Origin: Cladorrhinum sp. PSN259
Lineage: Eukaryota; Ascomycota; Sordariomycetes; Sordariales; Podosporaceae
Direction: 5' to 3'
NCBI GenBank assembly: GCA_033725935.1
Contig: MU867083.1
Location: 186,001-250,000 of the forward strand
Length of the DNA stretch: 64,000 nt
This document shows positions 56,281 to 64,000 of this stretch, one piece after another (within the stretch, counting starts at the first letter, position 1; every line of letters begins with the position of its first letter). The notes under the pieces were generated by a model. It was not told the origin of the DNA. It searched no databases and saw nothing but the letters and a program-made list of their open reading frames with translations. The position numbers and the translations under genes are program-made.

Positions 56281-57627
56281 ATGTTCGAAATGGAGCAAAA
56301 CCCTTTCCGAATAGATGATCTCCCTACAGAGCTGCTGACAGAGATCATCCGATGTTTTGATAGCGCACCTCCATCAGAGCTTCGAATTCGAGAGCAACCG
56401 AAAGCAGATCTGTTCTCACAGCCCGTCCAGGACCAACGAGAGGATGTACGCATTGAAAGATCCAAGAACCTCAAAAACATCTCGTTGGTGAATGCAAGAT
56501 GGCGCGCCCTTGCTCTTCCCATCCTCTTCAAACACGTCATCTGGAACATTACGCCCTCAGATGAGCTCGAGCCCATCAACTGCCATGACACCATCATCAC
56601 CTTTCCCATCCTCAAGTTCTTCATGAGCAGCAACCTCGCCACCTACATCAAATCCTTCACCATGGTGGTTCACTCGAGATTACCGGCAATGTTCATCGAC
56701 TTCGAAACACCTGGAGTCCAACACTTTTCTTGGCAGCGCCTGTTCAAACTGATAGATCCGATGAGAATCTCCATTCTTGCCACACCACAGGTCTTGACGA
56801 GACTGCTCCCAACGATGCTCGTCACCGGCCGCAGACCGACCGACTTGGGCGCGCCTCTGTATCATATTCTATCTCTTGAAAGAGACGACAAAGTCACGCC
56901 AGGACCTGACAACATCCGTTTGCAAGATCCACGCTGGCATCCACTCTTCAACATTCGCCCCTGGACCCATCTCTTGCTGAATGAGGGCTCTTCGATCCGC
57001 ATCTACAGGAACTACGAATACTTCCTCCATCGCCCACCATCCATCCTCGCCCATCTTTTGGGCGCCGAAGACCCCTCCCATCTTCCCATAATCCCACAGA
57101 CCCTCAGGTCTATGTCTTACATCGCCATCTTCCCGCTTGCTTCCCACTTTGGCACCCTTGTTGACAACTTACCTCCCCTCGATAAGCTTTCTGTCCAAAT
57201 TGTTCCTCAAAATTATATTCTTTGGGATCCAGTCGAGATGGACCACGTCACCCCCGGTGATCTTTGGATGGAAAGAAACAGCTGCTACGGCCATATCATG
57301 CGACGAATGCTCGCCAAACAGGGACCTGAACCTGGGCAGTCTAATCACCCACCCACCCAATCATCGCCAGCACATAATGATAACTGGTCCAGCCTTCGAG
57401 AGTTTGAGAGTGGCGATGCGGCCGATAAGGAGGCCTGGGAGATCGCAGTGGGTTACGTCCTGGCCAGCGATACGGACTGGCGAGTCGAGAGGGAAGGAGT
57501 GTTTGTCAAGCGGGGTTTGGGTACAACAACATCAGATGCTGCCGCATTATCGGATGAGAACATGGATTTCGGCTCTAGTCCCGCCAGCTCCTTGCCGTCA
57601 GTTATCCCCAGTTTTTCTCCTTGGTAG
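56281..57627 (+). CDS. F-box-like hypothetical protein
   Basis: 448 aa, intronless. The N-terminus has an F-box-like motif (FRIDDLPTELLTEIIRCF), then, after a loop of about 40 residues, NLKNISLVNARWRALALPIL and FKHVIW. The L-P-x-E-L-L-x-E-I-I core and a second helix with S-x-V-x-x-x-W are the usual Skp1-binding elements, which suggests an SCF ubiquitin-ligase adaptor. The rest is alpha/beta without leucine-rich repeats or WD motifs that I can see, and the tail is Ser-rich. Codon context at the start (CCATGTTCG) is acceptable; a second Met follows three codons later. The substrate is unknown. Confidence 0.8.
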   Translation: MFEMEQNPFRIDDLPTELLTEIIRCFDSAPPSELRIREQPKADLFSQPVQDQREDVRIERSKNLKNISLVNARWRALALPILFKHVIWNITPSDELEPINCHDTIITFPILKFFMSSNLATYIKSFTMVVHSRLPAMFIDFETPGVQHFSWQRLFKLIDPMRISILATPQVLTRLLPTMLVTGRRPTDLGAPLYHILSLERDDKVTPGPDNIRLQDPRWHPLFNIRPWTHLLLNEGSSIRIYRNYEYFLHRPPSILAHLLGAEDPSHLPIIPQTLRSMSYIAIFPLASHFGTLVDNLPPLDKLSVQIVPQNYILWDPVEMDHVTPGDLWMERNSCYGHIMRRMLAKQGPEPGQSNHPPTQSSPAHNDNWSSLREFESGDAADKEAWEIAVGYVLASDTDWRVEREGVFVKRGLGTTTSDAAALSDENMDFGSSPASSLPSVIPSFSPW

Positions 57628-60251
57628 AACACGGGTACTTGCTGTTGGATATATACGCTGACCTGTACGGGGGTGATTTTCGAGCGCCTAGCCGGGGACG
57701 ACTGGAACGAATTGCATTCAACGGGACAGCTGCGTTGCCTTATTCAGCAATTATGCATGCAGATGATGACTCCTTGGATGGCTTTCAAACTGATATTTGA
57801 GGTGCTGGGTCACGACGTTGTGCATTTCGGCAGAACTGGGCGGAGGCACAACAAATCGGCATCACACGCACGCAAGCAGTGCCAGAACAGTAGTAATACA
57901 GTACTCGATACCTCCCCTCTCCAATTCCGACGTCACGTTATCCCAAGCGTTACTCAGAAGCTCCCTAAAGCTTCATGTACGACCCTCCTTCTTCCATCAG
58001 CTCATGCCTCTCTCATTGACGCTTGGACTTTCCGCCGACATCTTACCCCATGATCATCCGCCGCCCCATATAATGTCAGAAGCAAATTGGATGTAACACG
58101 CCCTCGACGCGATGCCAAACATTGATAAATGGCGCTGGGCCATACGACTCGCGGAACGGCTTCCGCGCACGTCGAAAATAAACATTAAAAAACATACAAC
58201 ACCAGGGATTCCCCAGTAGTCACCTACCTGGGTACTGGTCTGGCCCTTCCAAGCTTATCTAGGGCAGAGCGGACGGGATGCCGAGTTTTCTTGGAGGTAT
58301 GGTTGTATGTGTTGTTCATTTTCCTAGGAGGAACTTATGTACTAGTGATGACGGACTTCTATTGAAATCAGCTGTCTGCGATATGAACCAACAGAGTTAT
58401 GTGCCGTCATGTGTCCCTGCGTACGACTACATGTACATGACATCACTGGCTGAACCTGCTTGAAGTGGACGAGGAGACATTGAGCAATGCGGATGGAGAG
58501 GATGGAGACAACATGGAGCTGCCTTGGGCCGAGCACCGGGCACACGCCAAGTTTGTGAAGACCAATTGGACGCCCCTGGCGGAGCAGCTCCCGACATGAA
58601 TGATAGCGAAATGGAGCAGAAACGGTCCTACGGTGAATTGACGGTTATTGTGAGGAGGACGTCGGGTGAATATGCATGTCACCGTACATGCTTCACGAAG
58701 AATGCTACGTTTATTGGTGCGGCTTTGAGGATACTTGGTATATCTTTTACCAACGTCCACCCTAGATTGTGAACCGCTGAAGTAAAAAAGATTATAGCAA
58801 GCACGGTGTAAATGGGCTGGAAGAATTTTTTGATGCGTTATTAGTCTTGTGATGCTCAAACGGATATCTCATATCAGGAAACTGATTTTCGAGTGCCTCG
58901 ACGGTAGAGCCACAAACTTGTTCCTGCTCCACTGCCTTCATGTTGCAACGAGCCCTGTTGGCCCTTTTGTGTCATAATTCGTTAGGTGCACCCTGTTGCG
59001 TCTAAGACATCCTGCCCCAGTGATTTCACTCGTAATACCGATACAAACAGCCACATAACTCAGAACGTATGCAACCGACAGCCGCCTTGTCCTCCAAAGC
59101 CCCCCACGCAAGGGTTGTGCCGTCGATCGTCCGCTGATGTACAAGTCAAACGTAACCATTCCGGTGATGTTATGCCCCAAACCACGCCTGAAGGCCGAAG
59201 CTGATCTGACTTCCACATTCACTTACGTACTGCTGAGTATCACAGTATTACCCAAATGACCAAACGAGAAAAGAAATACACATCAGTCAGTACAAGAGTC
59301 CCGGGCCACCCAGCAGCAGTAGGAGTTACTGACATGCAAGCTGTCTGTTATTTCCTGATTGAACCCCTTTTTTTCTAACCCATTTTCCGTCCGTGTTTAC
59401 ACACACATCCTTTGCCAGAGGACAGGGTGCCAGGACATGGGCGATGCTTAAGACCCTGTCAAATGCCAAGATTATATTACATCAGCCTAACGTAGGCTCA
59501 GACCATCCTCTGGGACCCTAACCCAGATTTTCTCATTTGACACAAGTGGACCCCCATCCCACCACAAAACCACCCGTTCGTCTGCAAGCCTCTGGCTTCC
59601 CCTTCATCTCTTCAATTCAGTATTCTCGTTGATTGAGCATACATGATCTGTGCGCCTCGTGCCATTGCATTGCCCGAGGGCGATGAGAGGGGCTCCAGCT
59701 TGCAAGGTAGTCACAGCTTCTGATTGTCTGACCGTACAGTAGCGCCACCCAGTGACTTCACAATAAGTACGTTGATCTTTTTTTTTTGGCGCCAGGGCGA
59801 TGGTGGTGGAGAATGGCGGAGGGCAAGATCCTGGTTTGAGAGATATCGAATTAACTGACATTGTTTGTCATCTGTAAGCGAGCCTCTCAACTCTATTAGT
59901 GCCAAAAATATGGCTAGTGGCTTGTGTGCTTGTTCCTTCGGCTGCAGCCAGTTTTGCGGCTTATCTACTAGTCACTCCACAAAGTGAGCTGCGCAACCGT
60001 ATGAGTCACAAACATCCCTTGTAATTGGCCCATGCGGACAATCTTCAAACACTGAAAATCTGGACACTGATTTCGGTCTCTGCTGTACTTCGTAGAGGAA
60101 GTCGGAAATGGTTGAAGCAAATTTACCAGGCTAGGTAGGTAGGTACAAGACATCCAAAAAAAAAAAAAAAAAAAGTGCCTTTGAATTTAACCTAGGTAAT
60201 CCTAAATCCCCCAACTAATTACCTCAGGCGCCTGAACTACACAACTACCAA
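57628..60251. other. 2.6-kb intergenic region
   Basis: No supported gene. Contains a 19-A run at 60156-60174 preceded by short TAGG repeats (about 60131-60146). The last 70 bases form the 3' end of the chitinase gene's neighbourhood. Frames up to 138 codons lack family resemblance. Confidence 0.45.
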
Positions 60252-63200
60252 CTACCAGTTATTATTCGGATCAAACCGCCAACTCGCACAATTACTCTCC
60301 AGCGTCCCGCCCTGCTTAAACTGCGTACTGCTCTTATCACACTCATCGATAATCCTCCTCAGAATCCGCCCACACTCCTGATTCGCGCCTTTTCCTTCCA
60401 TCTTGAACTTGCACCCGTTCTTGACCGTCACGCTGATCTGCACAGCGACAAAACACCCGCCGATCTCGCCATGCTCGCCGATGCAGTGCACGCCGTAACC
60501 CCCATTGGACAGCGTCCGCCGCGTGTTGGGCTGCGACGCGTCGAGGACCACGCCCTCGAAGTCGTCGCAGAAGTACTCGAGCGCTTCGATGGCCAGGCCG
60601 CGGTTGATGAATTGGCCCGAGTCGTAGCAGTGCACTTGCTCCGTGTCGCGCCGCGGCTTGGGCGGGTCGGGCGGGGGTGGTGGGGAGGGGGCCGGAGGGG
60701 AGGGTTTGGGTTTGACCGAGGTGGATTGTGGCGGGCGGTAAGTGGGTAGCGGCAGATCGAACTCGATCGCGCACCGCTGGTCGTCCTCCTCCTGCTCCTC
60801 GTTTTTGGGGTCGGTGCCCTTGGGGTCTGGCGGCACGACGGGCTTGGTCGGGGTTCCCGATGGGTGCACGTCCGGCTTAGGCGTCGGCTTGGGCTTCTTG
60901 GGCGGCTTCGGGTTGTTGGGGCCCGGGAAGTCGTTGCCGCCGTCGGTGCAGTCCAGCAGGCAGGGACGGTCGCAGAAGATTAGACATGGCTTGCCGCACT
61001 TGGACTTGCAGACGGGGCCGGGCGGGCCGGGTTTCCAGGTGACGATGGGGAAGACGACGGGGACGATGTCGGTGGAGCTAGAAGTCGACGTCGAAGTGGG
61101 ACGTCCGCCGCCGGGGGGCGTGTACGTGTATGGCCAGGGAGGTGGTGTGATGGTGCGAGTCACGGGAGGGTGCGAGACGCCCGACTTTTTCAGGGGGTTG
61201 GGATCGTCTTTGATGGTGAAGGGTGACGGGCGGATGCTAGGGGTGATACGGAACGTCGAGTATGCGCCCGAGGTCGTCCGCTTGTCCGAGACGGTGTAGG
61301 CCCAGACCTCGATCTCGGTCGTGGTCACTGGAGGGATCGTAATGGTGGTGGTCTGCACGATGCTGGTCCAGCCCGTACTCTCGCTCCACGCCACGTCGAG
61401 GGACGTGACATACGGCGGGAATGTGATGGTGGTAGGCTTGGCAAGGCTCTTTGGCGGGAGGATGAGAGTGCATGGCGGTTGGCACTTGACCTCGGGCGAG
61501 CTCTGATCGTAGATGCTGGGGTCAATGTAGATGACCCCCGAGCCATCGCCTTGGCCGCCTCCCGGGTTGGAAGGGTCAGTCGATCCGTTGCCGTCGGGAA
61601 CGTCGCCGCTGCCGGACCCGGAAAACATGTCGACGCTCCAAACCATGGTGCCGCCAAAGCAATGGCTGCTTGCCCATTGGCGCTTCATGGCGATGGTCTC
61701 CATGTCATCGTATCCAATCCACTGGTCGCCGAACGTCAACTCCTTCATCATGTCCGCCGCCAGCAGCTTGGGCTGGGTTCCGAGCTGGGGAATGAGACGC
61801 TGGATCTCTTGCAGCGAGTGAACACCGCCGAAGTTGGTGCACTGCCCAGGGCGGCTCGGGCCTTTCCATTGGCACCCGACGCTGTTGCAGTTGGGGTCCG
61901 CCACCGTATACCCGCGAGAGTAGTACGCCAGTCCCATGTTCACCTTGGCGGGGTTCACTCCGTCGTACCAAAGGGGCTGCGTCCAGTTGGCAATCTCGGG
62001 GATGTTTGTGTGTCCAAGGACGACTGGGCCAATCTGCTTCACAGTCTTGTCCCATGGGCCGTGTAGGTCGTATGTCATTATGCCGAACCAGTCGACGTAG
62101 GGCTCCATCTGCTTGGGCTTGAACCAGCGAAGGTACCAGTAGCTGGCGGGGATCGCCATGCTGATGCCGTACTTGGTACCGAACGCTGCCCTCATCTCCT
62201 TTACAAGAGCCACGTAGTTGTCGGTGTCCTCAGGCTTGCCCCCTCTGTCCGGCGCGCCGGGATATTCCCAGTCGATATCGACACCCTGGAACCCATACTG
62301 GTCCATAAACGCAATGAGCGAAGAGATGAAGGTAGCCCTGCTCGCCGCGGTACGGGCCACATCGTTGAAGGCGGTGCGCGTGGGGCCGGGGTCAGAAAAG
62401 TCCCATCCGCCGATGGCAATCCAAGTCTGCAGCTTGGATGACTTCAGCGCCGTGAACTCCCGATAGATGTCCACGTCTGCCGGGTTCGCGGGGACGACTT
62501 TGAGCGTCGCCGGGTCGATGCTGGCAAATGCCAGGTTGAGATGGGTGAAGCCGTCCTTGTTGATCTGGGACGGGCGGATCCGGTTGCATTGACGCTCGCG
62601 GACATTAGCTACTTGATAGTAGCCGATCGTTCTTCCGCTGGCCGAGTTGCCTCCGCAAGTGGGCGGTGCCACCGTCTCACAACGCCCGAAGCCCTGTTGA
62701 CACTTTGCGGTAGCGCTTGTTCCAACGCAGAACTCGGTGCCAACCTGCAGTTTGTGTTAATTCCGAACAGTGACGGGACAGACAATGCTGAATGGAAACA
62801 ACAGGAGGGGAATCTATCAGCACTTACACCGCAATAGCCGTAGTAACTGCAGCACACATTCAACGGGCACTTGACGGAGCCGCCGAGACTATCTCTACCA
62901 CACAGCGCAGTGGCGTTACCTTGATCGGAAGTTAATTCGCGGTCTTAAAGGTGCCTTTTCAACGGCCATCTGGAAATCACTTACAGTTCGAGATGCAAAC
63001 GTCTTTACCGCAGACCTCCTTACCAAATCCACACTTCCCGTCCTTGTTGCAACAACTTCCGTCAGGACAAGGCGAAGACTCGTCACATTGCTTATCTGCC
63101 CTCGAGACCAGCAAAGAGGGAGTCAAAGAGCTTAACCCGTGAGGGTTGCGGGCGTGGAAGCGGGCCGGGCTCCTGTTGGCGAGACCTCTCCTACTTGGGG

Positions 63201-64000
63201 TTGAGATGTTGGACGGCTTCGTTTCGTTCAGCGTACTACCCTCAATGGCCTTCGATATGTAAGAGACAGCCGCCGAGCCCTCACGATCTGTAATGAACTC
63301 GCGCGCAATGTCGATGAAGGGCAATACAGGAGGTTGTTCGAGAAGCTCAAACTCTTGATGAGCGGCAGGAACGCTCGCGTTGGTTGACTGCTGCCCTGAA
63401 TCATCTTCGACCTGTGACATGGACATGGTTAAAACCTAGACTCCTCATGGCGGAAGAGAGCTGAGGATAATTCTTACCTGACGTCTTACTAGTTTCATCA
63501 TTTGCGACGTAGTCCCATTAGCATAGAAGCGATCGACAACCCGATAGACGGATGAGGGTTCCGCGGTGGATCTCTTCTGGTACGTGTCGACAAACTCAGA
63601 GTTGGGGAGATACCACACCACTTCCGTCGCCGCTTCATCCGTCCCGTCGTACCAAGCGGTCCTGAAGTGGAAGCGGAAGACGCCGGCGGCGTTGGCGGTC
63701 GGCCCGACGCGGTTCCGGAGCGAGATGTGCGCATTGGACTGGAAGTTCTGCTCTGAGTTGACGCCACTAACACCGGCCGGGAGAGGGCCGCCGCATGCAC
63801 CGTTTTGTGGCGCGCAGATGCTGTTGGCACCGGCGCCTCCTTCGACGGATCTGAAACCGGAAACCCGTGTCAGGACTTCCCATATTGGATCTCTCAATAG
63901 GGAGGTCTTGGTGCCAAATGAGTACTTACGATGCCGGGGGCCACTCGTCACAAGTCCAGATCATGCCCGAATGGCCGCCTGCGCGGTTGGCAATGGCGTT
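60252..64000 (-). CDS. GH18 chitinase with NucA/NucB and chitin-binding modules (5' partial)
   Basis: The 5' end lies beyond 64000. Exons in the window: 64000-63930, 63850-63478, 63411-62985, 62919-62828 and 62744-60252, all with GT-AG introns of 65-83 nt in matching phase. From the N-terminal side: a NucA/NucB-like nuclease fold (GMIWTCDEWPPAS spliced to SVEGGAGANSICAP, then SLRNRVGPTANA, RTAWYDGTDE); a linker; a Cys-rich chitin-binding pair (CDESSPCPDGSCCNKDGKCG and CPLNVCCSYYGYCG); then a GH18 barrel with the catalytic FQGVDIDWEYPGAPDRGG and FGIMTYDLHGPWD. A Pro/Thr-rich linker and a Cys-containing C-terminal domain end it (stop 60252). The layout is that of subgroup C, killer-toxin-alpha/beta-like fungal chitinases. 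It is presumably secreted, though the signal peptide is not in view, and degrades chitin in cell-wall turnover or attack on other fungi. Confidence 0.95.

Overview
The window comes from the nuclear genome of a filamentous ascomycete, most likely a Sordariomycete. The basis is short introns of about 50-125 bp with GTRAGT donors and CTAAC-like branch sites, C-ending codon preference in highly expressed genes, and family content: CFEM/Pth11-type receptor, WSC proteins, STAND-like ankyrin proteins, a bifunctional HIS7 and an antizyme with a +1 frameshift. I cannot name the species. Genes lie singly on both strands, with no operon or obvious biosynthetic cluster. No tRNA, rRNA or CRISPR was recognised by eye.

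Layout. 0.4-4.5 kb: a multiply disabled MFS drug-transporter pseudogene and a CFEM/Pth11-like seven-helix receptor, both on minus. 4.4-9.2 kb: gene-free, with an assembly gap at 7836-7845 flanked by a low-quality duplicate. 9.2-10.6 kb: a PD-(D/E)XK-like nuclease-domain gene with an apparent 1-nt frameshift, then a decayed stretch. 12.1-13.9 kb: a five-exon fungal regulator-like protein. 16.4-18.1 kb: an M20 Cys-Gly dipeptidase (DUG1-like). 18.4-19.3 kb: a Yippee zinc protein. 20.1-21.5 kb: an FAD monooxygenase. 22.9-24.0 kb: ornithine decarboxylase antizyme with a programmed +1 frameshift. 24.6-26.3 kb: bifunctional HIS7 with a CPC1/Gcn4-type site 91 bp upstream. 28.0-29.7 kb: Vps62-like protein. 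29.9-31.3 kb: multi-pass membrane protein. 32.1-33.4 kb: broken coiled-coil gene. 33.75-35.35 kb: decayed ankyrin gene. 38.8-40.0 kb: secreted subtilisin-like protease. 40.8-43.6 kb: STAND-like/ankyrin gene with two in-frame stops. 46.7-48.4 kb: nitrate/nitrite transporter. 49.0-49.7 kb: LURP-one/Tubby-like protein. 50.1-51.9 kb: divergent TDT/SLAC1-like transporter. 52.6-53.3 kb: doubtful small membrane protein. 54.3-55.6 kb: secreted triple-WSC protein. 56.3-57.6 kb: F-box-like protein. 60.3-64.0 kb: the C-terminal part of a NucA/NucB + chitin-binding + GH18 chitinase whose start lies beyond the window.

How it fits together. The intact genes are mostly unlinked housekeeping or environmental functions: thiol/glutathione turnover, histidine synthesis, polyamine control, nitrate uptake, vacuolar sorting, secreted protease and chitinase. 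The accessory signal is gene decay: the MFS gene, two ankyrin/STAND loci and probably the coiled-coil locus are broken, while the subtilase between the two ankyrin loci is pristine. Part of the frameshifting may be homopolymer sequencing error, because at least two breaks are explained by one missing base in a G or C run. The clearest regulatory biology is the antizyme shift site, UCC-UGA, followed directly by a short perfect hairpin. I found no convincing undescribed multi-gene system.
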